NCBI RefSeq assembly: GCF_024704365.1
Contig: NZ_JAJDFY010000001.1
Span: 1,283,001 to 1,347,000, forward strand
DNA: 64,000 bases
Source of the DNA: Thermomonas sp. S9
GTDB lineage: Bacteria; Pseudomonadota; Gammaproteobacteria; Xanthomonadales; Xanthomonadaceae
Direction of reading: 5' to 3'
Of this stretch, positions 24,804 through 35,847 are shown piece after piece. Position 1 is the stretch's first letter. Each line of letters begins with the position of its first letter. The notes under the pieces are model-generated. The model ran no database searches, was not told the origin of the DNA, and saw nothing but the letters and a program-made list of their open reading frames with translations. The translations under genes and the position numbers were made by a program.

Positions 24804-26234
24804 TTAGTTGGCCTTGTGGATCGCCCGCTTGTGTACCGCCATCGCGGCATCGTGCACGGCTTCGCTCAGCGACGGATGGGCGTGGCAGATGCGCGCCAGG
24901 TCGTCGGCGCTGCCCTTGAACTCCATCGCCAGTACGCCCTCGTGCACCAGCTCGGAGACGTTGGCGCCGACCAGGTGCATGCCGAGGATGGTGTCGGTCT
25001 CGGCATGCGCCAGCACCTTCACGAAGCCCGCCGGTTCGGCCATCGCCACCGCGCGGCCGACCGCCGCGAACGGGAAGCTGCCGGCCTTGTACGGGATGCC
25101 CTCGGCCTTCAGCTGCTCCTCGGTCTTGCCGACCCAGGCGATCTCCGGCTCGGTGTAGATCACCCAGGGGATGGTGTCGAAGTTGACGTGGCCCGGCAGG
25201 CCGGCGATCAGCTCGGCCACCGCGATGCCTTCCTCGAAGCCCTTGTGCGCCAGCATCGGGCCGCGCACGCAGTCGCCGATCGCCCACACGCCGTCGACCC
25301 CGGTATGGCAGTGCGCATCGACCACGATCCGGCCGCGCTCGTCGAGCTGCACGCCGGTGCCCTCGGCCAGCAGGCCCTGGGTGGCGGGGCGACGGCCCAC
25401 GGCGACCAGCAGCTTGTCTACCACCAGTTCCTGCGCGGCGCCCTTGTCGTCGGTGTAGTGGACGTGCACGCCGTCCTTCTTCACTTCGGTGTTGCTGACC
25501 TTGCAGCCCAGCTTGATGTCCAGGCCCTGCTTCTTGAACTCGCGCGCGGCGACCTTGCCGACCTCCGCATCGGCCGCCGCGAGGAAGGTCGGCAGCCCTT
25601 CCAGGATCGTGACCTGCGCGCCCAGGCGGTTCCACACGCTGCCCAGCTCCAGGCCGATCACGCCGGCGCCGATCACGCCCAGGCGCTTGGGCACTTTCTC
25701 GAGATCCAGCGCGCCGACGTTGTCGATGATGTGCTCGCCGAACCTGGCGAACGGCAGCTCGATGGAGTCGGAGCCCGCGGCGAGGATCACGTTGGTGCCC
25801 TTGAGCGCGACTTCGCTGCCGTCGTGCTGTTTCACCTTCACCACGTTGCCCGGCTGCAGCTGGCCGTAGCCGTAGAACGCGGTGATCTTGTTGGCCTTGA
25901 ACAGCGCCGCGATGCCGCCGGTGAACTGCTTCACGATCGCGTCCTTGCGCGCGATCATCTTCTTCACGTCGATGGCCGGCTTCTCGAAGCTGATGCCGTG
26001 CTGGTCGAAGAGGTGGCCCATGTTCCAGAACTGGCGGCTGGAATCGAGCAGCGCCTTGGACGGGATGCAGCCCACGCGCAGGCAGGTGCCGCCCAGCGCC
26101 GGCTTGCCGTCCTTGCCCAGCGCGGCGTCGATGCAGGCGGTCTTCAGGCCCAGCTGCGCGGCGCGGATGGCGGCGTGATAGCCAGCGGGGCCGGCACCGA
26201 TCACGACGACGTCGAATTGCTGTTGTTCGCTCAT
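24804..26234 (-). CDS. lpdA: Dihydrolipoyl dehydrogenase (E3)
   Basis: E3 reoxidises the lipoyl arms of SucB (and possibly PdhB), passing electrons by FAD to NAD. The 476-residue protein has the FAD motif GAGPAG at 13-18, the redox-active disulfide Cys51-Cys56 in GGTCLRVGCIPSK, the NAD-binding VIGAGVIGLELG and the C-terminal HAHPSLSEA with the catalytic His-Glu pair. It is the third gene of a sucA-sucB-lpdA operon, 61 bases after sucB with a GC-rich hairpin in the gap. Confidence 0.97.
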   Translation of the reverse strand: MSEQQQFDVVVIGAGPAGYHAAIRAAQLGLKTACIDAALGKDGKPALGGTCLRVGCIPSKALLDSSRQFWNMGHLFDQHGISFEKPAIDVKKMIARKDAIVKQFTGGIAALFKANKITAFYGYGQLQPGNVVKVKQHDGSEVALKGTNVILAAGSDSIELPFARFGEHIIDNVGALDLEKVPKRLGVIGAGVIGLELGSVWNRLGAQVTILEGLPTFLAAADAEVGKVAAREFKKQGLDIKLGCKVSNTEVKKDGVHVHYTDDKGAAQELVVDKLLVAVGRRPATQGLLAEGTGVQLDERGRIVVDAHCHTGVDGVWAIGDCVRGPMLAHKGFEEGIAVAELIAGLPGHVNFDTIPWVIYTEPEIAWVGKTEEQLKAEGIPYKAGSFPFAAVGRAVAMAEPAGFVKVLAHAETDTILGMHLVGANVSELVHEGVLAMEFKGSADDLARICHAHPSLSEAVHDAAMAVHKRAIHKAN

Positions 26235-26260
26235 TGCTAAGGTTCCTTGTCTGCAAGCAG

Positions 26261-26283
26261 GAAGCCCCGCGGAGCGGGGCTTC
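26261..26283 (-). other. Intercistronic hairpin between sucB and lpdA
   Basis: A perfect 10-bp stem (GAAGCCCCGC with GCGGGGCTTC) and a 3-base loop lie 12 bases after the sucB stop. No T tract follows on the minus strand. Its position fits an mRNA-processing or partial-termination signal that could set the E3 level relative to E1 and E2. Confidence 0.55.
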
Positions 26284-26295
26284 GGGCCGGGGTGC

Positions 26296-27513
26296 TTACA
26301 TGCCCAGCAGCATGCGGTGCGGGTTCTCGAGCTGGTTCTTGATGTCCACCAGGAACAGCACGGCGTCCTTGCCGTCGATGATGCGGTGGTCGTAGCTCAG
26401 CGCGATGTACATCATCGGTGCGGCGACGACCTGGCCGTTCTCGACGATGGCGCGCTCCTTGATCGCGTGCATGCCGAGGATGGCGCTCTGCGGCGGGTTC
26501 ACGATCGGGGTGGACATCAGCGAGCCGAAGGTGCCGCCGTTGGTGATGGTGAAGGTGCCGCCCTGCAGATCGTCCAGGCCCAGCTTGCCGTCGCGCGCCT
26601 TCTTGGCGAAGGTGGCGATGCCCTGCTCGATGTCGGCGAAGCTCATGCGCTCGACGTTGCGCAGCACCGGCGTCACCAGGCCCTTGTCGGTGGCGACCGC
26701 GATGCTGATGTCGGCGTAGCCGTGGTAGATGATGTCGTTGCCGTCCACCGAGGCGTTGATGATCGGGTGCTTCTGCAGCGCGTTGGCGGCGGCTTTGGCG
26801 AAGAAGCTCATGAAGCCAAGCTTGATGCCGTTGGCCTTCTCGAACTGCTCGCCCAGCTCCTTGCGCATCTGCATGACCTTGGACAGGTTCACCTCGTTGA
26901 ACGAGGTCAGCATGGCGATGGAGTTCTTGGACTGCATCAGGCGCTCGGCGATGCGGGCGCGCATGCGGGTCATCGGGACGCGTTCCTCCGGGCGCGCGCC
27001 GCCGGTCACGCCGGCGGTCTTGCCGCTGGCATAGTTGACGATGTCCTCCTTGGTGACCATGCCGTGGCGGCCGGTACCGGCGACCTCGGCCGGGTCCACG
27101 CCGCTGGTGACGGCGGCGAAGCGCGCGCCCGGCGGCAGCGCATCGGCGGCGGGCGCCGCGGCCGTGTTGGCGGGTGCGGCAGCGGCCTTCGGCGCTTCCT
27201 TCGCGGCCGGGGCGGCGGCCTTCGGCGCTTCCTTCGCGGCCGGGGCGTCCGCAGTGGTGGTGGCCGCGGCCACGGCGCCTTCCTCGATCACCGCGATCAC
27301 CTGCTGGCTGGTGACGGTATCGCCCTCCTTGAACTTGATTTCCTTCAGCACGCCGTCCACCGGCGCGGGCACTTCCAGCACGACCTTGTCGGTTTCCAGA
27401 TCGAGCAGGTTTTCGTCGCGCTTCACCGCGTCGCCGGCTTTCTTGTGCCAGCTGGCGATGGTGGCGTCGGAGACGGATTCGGGGAGAACCGGGACTTTGA
27501 CTTCGATGGCCAT
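26296..27513 (-). CDS. sucB: Dihydrolipoyl succinyltransferase (E2 of 2-oxoglutarate dehydrogenase)
   Basis: SucB forms the core of the 2-oxoglutarate dehydrogenase complex and transfers succinyl groups to CoA. The 405-residue protein has one lipoyl domain (residues 1-77, lipoyl-Lys43 in [10 protein letters not shown]) and an Ala/Pro/Lys-rich swinging arm with a duplicated 11-residue unit. A peripheral-subunit-binding domain ([21 protein letters not shown]) and the catalytic domain ending [18 protein letters not shown] complete it. It starts 30 bases after the sucA stop, with AGGACG as a likely ribosome-binding site. Confidence 0.96.
   Translation of the reverse strand: MAIEVKVPVLPESVSDATIASWHKKAGDAVKRDENLLDLETDKVVLEVPAPVDGVLKEIKFKEGDTVTSQQVIAVIEEGAVAAATTTADAPAAKEAPKAAAPAAKEAPKAAAAPANTAAAPAADALPPGARFAAVTSGVDPAEVAGTGRHGMVTKEDIVNYASGKTAGVTGGARPEERVPMTRMRARIAERLMQSKNSIAMLTSFNEVNLSKVMQMRKELGEQFEKANGIKLGFMSFFAKAAANALQKHPIINASVDGNDIIYHGYADISIAVATDKGLVTPVLRNVERMSFADIEQGIATFAKKARDGKLGLDDLQGGTFTITNGGTFGSLMSTPIVNPPQSAILGMHAIKERAIVENGQVVAAPMMYIALSYDHRIIDGKDAVLFLVDIKNQLENPHRMLLGM
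27182..27247. repeat. 33-bp tandem duplication inside sucB
   Basis: Two consecutive 33-base units starting at 27182 and 27215 encode repeats of about [11 protein letters not shown] in the flexible linker of SucB. The unit is a multiple of three, so copy number could vary without breaking the frame. Confidence 0.8.
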
Positions 27514-27543
27514 GAGGGCGTCCTGTCGGAAGGCGGGGATGGG

Positions 27544-30378
27544 TCAGTCGGCGGCGGTGTCGCCGGCGGCGGGGTTGACGAGTGCGTCGGCCAGCAGCTG
27601 CGCCAGCTCGGCCATGTGCTCGGCCATGTGGCCGGCGGCGGGCGAGGGCGAGCGCGGACGACCGGCGTAGCTGAGCGATTGCTTCGGCTGCAGGCAGGCG
27701 CGCAGGTGGTGCTGGATCTGGTACCACGCGCCCTGGTTCTGCGGCTCTTCCTGGCACCACACGACCTCGGTGGCGGAGGCGAAGCGCTTGAGCTCGGCGG
27801 CCAGCTCCGGGCGCGGGAACGGGTACAGCTGCTCCACGCGCACCAGCGCCACGTCCTGGATGCCCTGCTTCTGCGCTTCTTCCAGCAGGTCGTAATAGAC
27901 CTTGCCGGCGCACACCACCACGCGCCGGACCTTCTTGGCGGTCGCGGTGGTGTCCGGGATCAGGCGCTGGAACTCGCCGTTGGCCAGCTCGTCCAGGGTC
28001 GAGACCGCCAGCTTGTGGCGCAGCAGCGACTTCGGCGTCATCACCACCAGCGGCTTGCGCGTGCTCTGGCGCATCTGGCGGCGGATCATGTGGAAGTCCT
28101 GGGCCGGCGTGGTCGGCGTGCAGACCACCATGTTGTCCAGCGCGCACAGCTGCAGGAAGCGCTCCAGGCGCGCCGAGCTGTGCTCGGGGCCCTGGCCCTC
28201 GTAGCCGTGCGGCAGGTACAGGGCGAGGCCGCACAGGCGATCCCACTTGGCTTCGCCGGCGGCGAGGAACTGGTCGATCACCACCTGCGCGCCGTTGGCG
28301 AAATCGCCGAACTGCGCCTCCCAGATGTCCAGGGTCTGCGGGTCGGCGGTGGCGTAGCCGTATTCGAACGCCATTACCGCTTCCTCGCTGAGCAGCGAGT
28401 CGATGATGGTGACGTCCTCCGGGTTCTGCGCCAGCTCGCGCAGCGGCAGGTAGTAGGCGTCGGTGTTCTGGTCGTGCAGGATCGCGTGGCGGTGGAAGAA
28501 GGTGCCGCGCCCGCAGTCCTGGCCGACCAGGCGCAGGCGGTAGCCTTCGTCGAGCAGGGTGGCGTAGGCCAGGTTCTCGGCGAAGCCCCAGTCGCCCGGC
28601 AGCTCGCCGGCCGCCATCTTGCGGCGGTCGTCATAGATCTTGGCCACGCGCGGATGCAGCTTGACCGTGTCGGGCACCGCGTTGATGCGCGCGGCCAGCG
28701 CGTCCAGGGTCTTGCGCGGCACCTGGGTCTGCACCGGGTCGGACAGCTTGCCGGCCAGGTAGGGCGTCCAGTCCACGGCCAGCGCGTCCGGCTGGCTGGG
28801 GGCGACTTCGGTGGTCAGTTCGCCCGCGTCCAGCTTGTCGCGCAGCGCATCCACCAGCGCCTGCGCCTCGGTGGCCGGCACGCTGCCCTCGGCGTCAAGG
28901 CGCGCGGCGTACAGCTCGCGGGTGGTCTTCATCGCGCGGATCTTGCTGTACATCAGCGGCTGGGTGGCGGCCGGCTCGTCGGCCTCGTTGTGGCCGTGGC
29001 GGCGGTAGCAGACGAGATCGATCACCACGTCCTTGCCGAAGGCCTGGCGGAAATCGAACGCCAGCTCGGCCACGAAGGCCACCGCCTCCGGGTCGTCGCC
29101 ATTCACGTGCAGCACCGGGGCGCCGACCATCTTGGCGACATCGGTGCAGTACAGCGTGGAGCGCGCGTCCTCGGCGGCGCTGGTGGTGAAGCCGACCTGG
29201 TTGTTGATCACCACGTGCACGGTGCCGCCGACCGCGAAGCCGCGCGCCTGCGACATCTGGAACAGCTCCATCACCACGCCCTGGCCGGCGAACGCGGCGT
29301 CGCCGTGCATCAGGATCGGCAGCACCTGCTTGCGCGCCTTGTCGCCGCGGCGATGCTGGCGCGATCGCACGCTGCCGGCCACCACCGGGTCCACGATCTC
29401 CAGGTGCGAGGGGTTGAACGCCAGCGCGAGGTGGACCGGGCCGCCCGGGGTGGCAACGTCGCTGGAGAAGCCCATGTGGTACTTCACGTCGCCGGTGTGC
29501 GCGTGGTCGCCGGCGCGGGCGTGCTCGAACTTGCCTTCGAATTCGTCGAACAGCTTGCGCGGCGGCTTGCCCAGGGTGTTGACCAGCACGTTCAGGCGGC
29601 CGCGGTGGGCCATGCCGATCACGATGTCCTTGACCCCGTTCTGGCCGGCGCGGCGGATGGTGACGTCCAGCAGCGGGATCAGCGATTCGCCGCCCTCCAG
29701 CGAGAACCGCTTCTGGCCGACGTATTTGGTGTGCAGGTAGCGCTCCAGCCCTTCCGCGGCGGTCAGGCGTTCGAGGATACGGCGCTTGTCGCCCTGGCTG
29801 CGGCCGTAGTTGCCGGCGGCGGCTTCCAGGCGCTCGTACAGCCAGCGGCGCTGGTCGGCGTCGGTGATGTGCATGAACTCGGCGCCGATGCTGCCGGTGT
29901 AGGTCGCGCGCAGGCGCGCCAGCAGGTCGCGCAGCTTCATCCGGGCCTGGCCGCCGATGCCGCCGGTGCTGAACTCGGCATCGAGGTCGCGCTCGGACAG
30001 GTGGTGGAAGGCCAGCTCGAGGTCCGGCGGGTTCAGCGGCGGGGTCAGGCCCAGCGGATCGAGCTTGGCGCCGAGGTGGCCGCGCGAGCGATAGGCGGTG
30101 ATCAGGCGGCCGACGTGGCGCTCGCGCTCGTCGCCGGAACCGGTGGCGGTGTCGACCAGCCCGCGCGCGGCCTGGCGGCCGGCCTCCGCGATCTGGTCGA
30201 TGATCGCCGAATGCGGGATATCGCCGGCCTCGCGCCCCTTCAGGCCGTCGAAATACTGCTTCCACTTCGGATCGACGCTGTCCGGCGCGACCAGGTATTG
30301 CTCGTAGAGGTCTTCGATGTACGCGCCGTTGGCGCCGAGTTGCGAGGATTGGGCGAACTGCTTGAGGAGACTGTCCAC
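27544..30378 (-). CDS. sucA: 2-oxoglutarate dehydrogenase E1 component
   Basis: SucA is the thiamine-diphosphate-dependent decarboxylase of the TCA cycle complex. The 944-residue protein opens with VDSLLKQFAQSSQLGANGAYIEDLYEQY, the E2-binding N-terminus. It continues through the core with ETMGRGHL-like RFSLEGGESLIPLLD, GMAHRGRLNVL and the ThDP-binding HGDAAFAGQG. The frame is open much further upstream, but similarity begins at a GTG at 30378, so I choose that start; no better ATG is near. A TATAAT lies about 105 bases upstream. It is the first gene of sucA-sucB-lpdA. Confidence 0.95.
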   Translation of the reverse strand: MDSLLKQFAQSSQLGANGAYIEDLYEQYLVAPDSVDPKWKQYFDGLKGREAGDIPHSAIIDQIAEAGRQAARGLVDTATGSGDERERHVGRLITAYRSRGHLGAKLDPLGLTPPLNPPDLELAFHHLSERDLDAEFSTGGIGGQARMKLRDLLARLRATYTGSIGAEFMHITDADQRRWLYERLEAAAGNYGRSQGDKRRILERLTAAEGLERYLHTKYVGQKRFSLEGGESLIPLLDVTIRRAGQNGVKDIVIGMAHRGRLNVLVNTLGKPPRKLFDEFEGKFEHARAGDHAHTGDVKYHMGFSSDVATPGGPVHLALAFNPSHLEIVDPVVAGSVRSRQHRRGDKARKQVLPILMHGDAAFAGQGVVMELFQMSQARGFAVGGTVHVVINNQVGFTTSAAEDARSTLYCTDVAKMVGAPVLHVNGDDPEAVAFVAELAFDFRQAFGKDVVIDLVCYRRHGHNEADEPAATQPLMYSKIRAMKTTRELYAARLDAEGSVPATEAQALVDALRDKLDAGELTTEVAPSQPDALAVDWTPYLAGKLSDPVQTQVPRKTLDALAARINAVPDTVKLHPRVAKIYDDRRKMAAGELPGDWGFAENLAYATLLDEGYRLRLVGQDCGRGTFFHRHAILHDQNTDAYYLPLRELAQNPEDVTIIDSLLSEEAVMAFEYGYATADPQTLDIWEAQFGDFANGAQVVIDQFLAAGEAKWDRLCGLALYLPHGYEGQGPEHSSARLERFLQLCALDNMVVCTPTTPAQDFHMIRRQMRQSTRKPLVVMTPKSLLRHKLAVSTLDELANGEFQRLIPDTTATAKKVRRVVVCAGKVYYDLLEEAQKQGIQDVALVRVEQLYPFPRPELAAELKRFASATEVVWCQEEPQNQGAWYQIQHHLRACLQPKQSLSYAGRPRSPSPAAGHMAEHMAELAQLLADALVNPAAGDTAAD

Positions 30379-30483
30379 GGCGTGGCTAGCAACCTGATCG
30401 GGTGGGGAAGGGGGACGTGCGGGCCGTGGCAGGTGCCGGGGAACCGCGCGGGCAACACTGAATGCGTACCGCAAAGAATCGAA

Positions 30484-30489
30484 ATTATA
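30484..30489 (-). promoter_or_regulatory. Likely -10 element for the sucA operon
   Basis: A perfect TATAAT on the minus strand lies in the 172-base gap upstream of sucA, about 105 bases before its GTG. The hexamer 17 bases further upstream (GTGTCC) is a poor -35, so an activator may be needed, or the match may be fortuitous. Confidence 0.45.
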
Positions 30490-30550
30490 GACCCAAGGAC
30501 GTGCCGGGACACCCGCCGCGAGGTCGGGAGCGGCAGCGAACATGCCTGCG

Positions 30551-31088
30551 TCAGAGCCCCAGCGCCCGGTATTCAGCCACCGGTCGGGATCGCTCCCAGA
30601 TTTCCTCGAAGCGCTGCTGCAGCTGGCGGGCGCGGGCGCGGCCGTCCAGACAGGCGCTGCCGGCCACCGCGTCGCCCTGGGCGCGGGCGTAGTAGCCGCC
30701 GGCGTCGTTGACGAGCACCGCGCTGCGGTCCTCGCGGTATACCGGGTCGTCCACCTCGCGGAACTGGAACACGCTGGGCAGGCGTTGCGCCAGCTCCAGC
30801 AGCATGGCGTGGGCGGCCTGCGGCGCGGCGGCGTCGTGCAGCAGCACGCGCACCTGGACCTCGCGGCCGGAAGTGGCGAAGGCCCGCAGGGCCGCCAGCA
30901 CCTCGGGATGGTCGAACAGCTCAGGGCTCCAGGTCCAGGCTCTTGATCCACAGCGCACGCCGCGCCTCGGCCACGATCCGTGCGGTGACGGCGATCGCCG
31001 CAGGATGGTCGTCGATCCGGAGCAGATCGGTGCGCGCGGGAGCGGCGCCGGCAGCGCCAGGGGCGTCGGTGGGGCGGTGGTCGCTCAT
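30551..31088 (-). CDS. PLD-like / DUF7931-type protein of unknown function (frameshifted here)
   Basis: The repaired product of about 178 residues reads ...AVTARIVAEARRALWIKSLDLEPELFDHPEVLAAL..., then EVQVRVLLHDAAAPQAAHAMLLELAQRLP and FREVDDPVYREDRSAVLVND. The IxSxDLEPxLFD and LL-D-rich layout recalls the phospholipase-D-like DUF7931 proteins; no HKD catalytic motif is visible. One extra base in the G run 30924-30926 breaks the frame. The ATG at 31088 overlaps the roxA stop by four bases, so the pair is coupled. The function is unknown. Confidence 0.68.
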
Positions 31089-32283
31089 TCGGCATCCTCC
31101 GGTTCCAGCCGGTAATGGCCGGCGCCGACCAGAGCCAGCAGCACCGCGCGGCCCGGCTCGGACAGGGCGGTGTAGGCCCCGGCGTCGATCCGTTCGGCCG
31201 CGGCCAGGCGGCGCGCGTCCCCGGCATCCAGCAGGTGCATGCCGCCGCCGGCGTACAGCCGGGCGTGGCCGTCCGCGCCGCGCCGCCAGGCCATCCGGGA
31301 CCAGGGGTGACGCAGCAGGCCGCCGCCCGCGGCCAGCCCGCGTTCCAGCGCCTCCACCGATGGCGCGGCCTCGGCGGCTGTGGGCAGCACCGCACTGCGG
31401 TAGGTGGTGATGAAGCCGCCGAACCAGTCACCCAGACGGTCGGGGTCGTCCATCCGCAGCTGGCGCAGGGCGGCCTCGACCCGCCCCAGCGCGGCGGCGT
31501 CGATTTCGTTGGGGTCGGCCACCGGGGTGATGTCGGGGTCGGCGTAGCGCAGCGTGTCCGGCGCTTCGGCGGCCAGGCTGTCGGCGTAATCGGCCAGCAG
31601 CTCGCCGGCACCCGGCGCGCGCATGCCGACCGAGAAGGTCAGGCACGGGTCCTCGGCGATGCCGTGGTGCGGCACGCCCGGCGGCAGGTAGAGCATGTCG
31701 CCCGGCGCCAGCACCCAGTCGTGGGTCGGGGTGAAGCGCTGCAGCAGCTTCAGCTCGACGTCCGGGCGGAAATCCAGCGGCGGGTTGGGCGAGGCGTCGA
31801 TCCGCCAGCGGCGGTGGCCGCGCGCCTGCAGCAGGAACACGTCGTACTGGTCCACGTGCGCGCCGACCGAGCCGCCGGTGGCGGCGAAGCTCACCATCAC
31901 ATCGTCGATCCGCCAGCGCGGCAGGAACGCGAACTGGTCGAGCAGGGCGCGCAGGTCGACGTCCCACTTGTCCATGTCCTGCACCAGCAGGGTCCAGTCG
32001 TGGTCGGGCAGGCCGGGAAGTCGTCTTCGGCGAACGGCCCATAGCGGACGCGCCAGCCGTCCGTCGCGCGGTCGTGTTCGATCAGGCGCGCCAGCACGCC
32101 GTCCTCGCAGGCCAGCCCGGCCAGGTCCTCGGGCTCCAGCGGTGAGACATAGCCTGGGAAGGCGTTGCGGATCAGCAGCGGGCGCTTCTGCCAGTACTCG
32201 CGCAGGAAGCGTTCGGGCGGCATGCCCAGCGGGAAGGGGCCGGCGGCGGCGTCGATTTCGATGGCGGGCAGCAGGCCGGCCAT
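31085..32283 (-). CDS. roxA: RoxA-like ribosomal oxygenase, cupin/JmjC fold (frameshifted here)
   Basis: This 2-oxoglutarate/Fe(II) oxygenase resembles E. coli RoxA (YcfD), which hydroxylates Arg81 of ribosomal protein L16. The N-terminus has GMPPERFLREYWQKRPLLIRNAFPGY, the YcfD opening block. The HxD iron ligand pair is in GAHVDQYDVFLLQ, followed by RRWRI, LAPGDMLYLPPGVPHHG and a C-terminal winged-helix-like part. One base is missing near 32011, splitting the frame; repaired, the protein is about 399 residues. The start is 4 bases after the purB stop and has GGAG upstream. Confidence 0.87.
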
Positions 32284-32287
32284 GGGT

Positions 32288-33705
<1,418 letters not shown>

Positions 33706-33739
33706 TTATCCTCCGGACATTCCCGACCCGGAGCAGGCC

Positions 33740-35170
33740 ATGACGACACGCGCATCCCGCCGCAAGCCGGCAAGCGGCTTCCGCACCGAGCACGACAGCA
33801 TGGGCGCGCTGCAGGTGCCCGCCGCCGCGTTGTGGGGCGCGCAGACCCAGCGCGCGATCGCCAACTTCCATATCTCCGGACGGCCGCTGCCGCCGGCGTT
33901 CCTGCGCGCGCTGGCGCTGGTCAAGGCGGCGGCCGCCGTGGTCAACGGCCATCTCGGGCTGCTGGACGCGGCACGCAGCGAGGCCATCGTGCAGGCGGCC
34001 ACCGCGATCGCCGCCGGCGCGCATCTGGACCAGTTCCCGATCGACCGCTACCAGACTGGCTCGGGCACCTCCAGCAACATGAACGCCAACGAGGTGATCG
34101 CGCACCTCGCCGCAGCGCGCTCGAAGCTGGCGATCCACCCGAACGATCATGTGAATCTCGGCCAGAGCAGCAATGACGTGGTGCCGACCAGCATCCGGGT
34201 GATGGCGGTGGTGGAGGCGCGGCAGACCCTGCTGCCGGCGTTGGCGCATTTGCGCAAGACCATCGACCGTCGCGGCAAGGCGCTGAAGGGCGTGGTCAAG
34301 ACCGGGCGCACGCATTTGATGGATGCGATGCCGCTGACTTTCGCGCAGGAGTTTTCGGCGTGGTCGGCGCAGCTCGCCTCCGCGCAGGCACGGATCGAGG
34401 ACAGCCTGAAGCGCGTGCACCGGCTGCCGATCGGCGGCACCGCCATCGGCACCGGCATCAATGCGCATCCGAAGTTCGGCAAGCGCGTGGCCAAGGCGCT
34501 GGCGGCCGCCACCGGCGCCAAGTTCGAGCAGGCCGGCAACCTGTTCGAAGGGCTGGCCGCGCAGGACGATCTGGTGGAGCTGTCCGGCCAGCTGTCCGCG
34601 CTGGCGGTGGCGCTGATGAAGATCGGCAACGACCTGCGCTGGATGAACTCCGGGCCGCTGGCGGGCCTGGGCGAGATCGAACTGCCGGCGCTGCAGCCGG
34701 GCAGCTCGATCATGCCGGGCAAGGTCAACCCGGTGATCCCGGAGGCGCTGTGCATGGCCTGCGCGCAGGTGATCGGTCTGCACCAGGCGATCACCGTGGC
34801 CGGCCAGAGCGGCAACTTCCAGCTCAACGTGATGCTGCCGCTGATCGCCAGCAATCTCGACGAGCAGCTGGTGCTGCTGGCCAATGCCATGCGCGCGCTG
34901 GCCGACCAGGCGATCGCCGGGCTGAAGGTGCGCACCGAGGGTGTGGCCGCCGCGCTGGAGCGCAACCCGATCCTGGTGACCGCGCTCAATCCGGTGATCG
35001 GCTACGAAAAGGCCGCGGCGATCGCCAAGCGCGCCTATGCCGAAGGCCGTCCGGTGCTGGCGGTGGCGCTGGAGGACAGCGGGCTGGACGAAGCCCGACT
35101 GCGCCGTCTGCTGGACCCGGCCGCGCTCACCCGCGGCGGCATCCATGCCGGCGCGGGCGGTGCAGGCTAG
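33740..35170 (+). CDS. fumC: Class II fumarase FumC
   Basis: FumC hydrates fumarate to L-malate in the TCA cycle and is the heat- and oxygen-stable fumarase. The 476-residue protein has DSMGALQVPAAALWGAQTQRA, YQTGSGTSSNMNANEV, TGRTHLMDAMPLTF with the catalytic His, and the signature GSSIMPGKVNPVIPE with the catalytic Ser. Lyases purB and fumC are divergently arranged across an 83-base gap. The frame extends upstream to 33671, but MTTRASRRK with GGAG ahead is the better start. Confidence 0.94.
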   Translation: MTTRASRRKPASGFRTEHDSMGALQVPAAALWGAQTQRAIANFHISGRPLPPAFLRALALVKAAAAVVNGHLGLLDAARSEAIVQAATAIAAGAHLDQFPIDRYQTGSGTSSNMNANEVIAHLAAARSKLAIHPNDHVNLGQSSNDVVPTSIRVMAVVEARQTLLPALAHLRKTIDRRGKALKGVVKTGRTHLMDAMPLTFAQEFSAWSAQLASAQARIEDSLKRVHRLPIGGTAIGTGINAHPKFGKRVAKALAAATGAKFEQAGNLFEGLAAQDDLVELSGQLSALAVALMKIGNDLRWMNSGPLAGLGEIELPALQPGSSIMPGKVNPVIPEALCMACAQVIGLHQAITVAGQSGNFQLNVMLPLIASNLDEQLVLLANAMRALADQAIAGLKVRTEGVAAALERNPILVTALNPVIGYEKAAAIAKRAYAEGRPVLAVALEDSGLDEARLRRLLDPAALTRGGIHAGAGGAG

Positions 35171-35191
35171 CCAGCGCGCGATTTTCCCGCC

Positions 35192-35689
35192 TCAATCCTC
35201 TTTGAACGCGCGAATGCTGCTGGCGCTTTCCACCACCCGGATGCGGTCGCCGACGGCCAGCGGATGCTCGGGGTCCTTGGCCTGCACCAACACGTACTCC
35301 TGGTCGCTGCCATCTTCTCGCCAGGTGATTTCCAGGCCGGCCTGCCTGGCCAGCGCGCGTTCGGCTTTCTCGCCCAGCGCCTGGCCGATGCCGGCCCCGA
35401 GCACGCCGCCGACCAGCTGCCCACGTCCGCCGCCGGTTTCGCTACCGGCGATGCCGCCCAGGCTGCCGCCCAGCACCTGGCCGGTGCCGGTGGTCGGGTT
35501 CTGCAGCGTCACCTCGCGCAGGGCCACGATGACCCCGTGGTGCACGATCATCTTCTGCATGACGTCCATCGGGCCGTAGGTGCTGGGGGGCGGGGTGCTG
35601 GCACAGCTGGAGAGCACACCCAGCAGCAGTGCCAGAAAGATCGGCTGGAGTGGATTGCGGGTGCCGGAGTGATTCGGGCGGAGCGACAT
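35192..35689 (-). CDS. Glycine-zipper outer-membrane lipoprotein, SlyB-like
   Basis: The 165-residue protein has a lipoprotein signal (IFLALLLGVLSSCAS, lipid Cys about 28). A glycine zipper follows at residues about 72-105 (GGSLGGIAGSETGGGRGQL then VGGVLGAGIGQALG) and a beta-rich C-terminal half, the layout of the 17-kDa antigen/SlyB family. SlyB-like proteins help keep the outer membrane intact under cation stress. The start at 35689 is preceded by AGGA. The stop converges on fumC. Confidence 0.85.
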   Translation of the reverse strand: MSLRPNHSGTRNPLQPIFLALLLGVLSSCASTPPPSTYGPMDVMQKMIVHHGVIVALREVTLQNPTTGTGQVLGGSLGGIAGSETGGGRGQLVGGVLGAGIGQALGEKAERALARQAGLEITWREDGSDQEYVLVQAKDPEHPLAVGDRIRVVESASSIRAFKED

Positions 35690-35847
35690 ACAGGCATCCT
35701 GAAAGCGCAGTCGTGGATGAGGAGCCGGGCCGCTGCCGCCGCCGGAACGACGAGGACTGGGGCGGCCCGCTGTCATCGCTATCGGATGCGGGCGTCGTTT
35801 TTTCATCGGGTCGGGCGCGTGCCGTGCGCCCGACCGGGCGGCTCACT

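Noticed and set aside
26317-30711. A 1,464-codon plus-strand frame opposite sucB and sucA
   Set aside because: It is antisense to two TCA-cycle genes with clear motifs; the translation has no recognisable fold.
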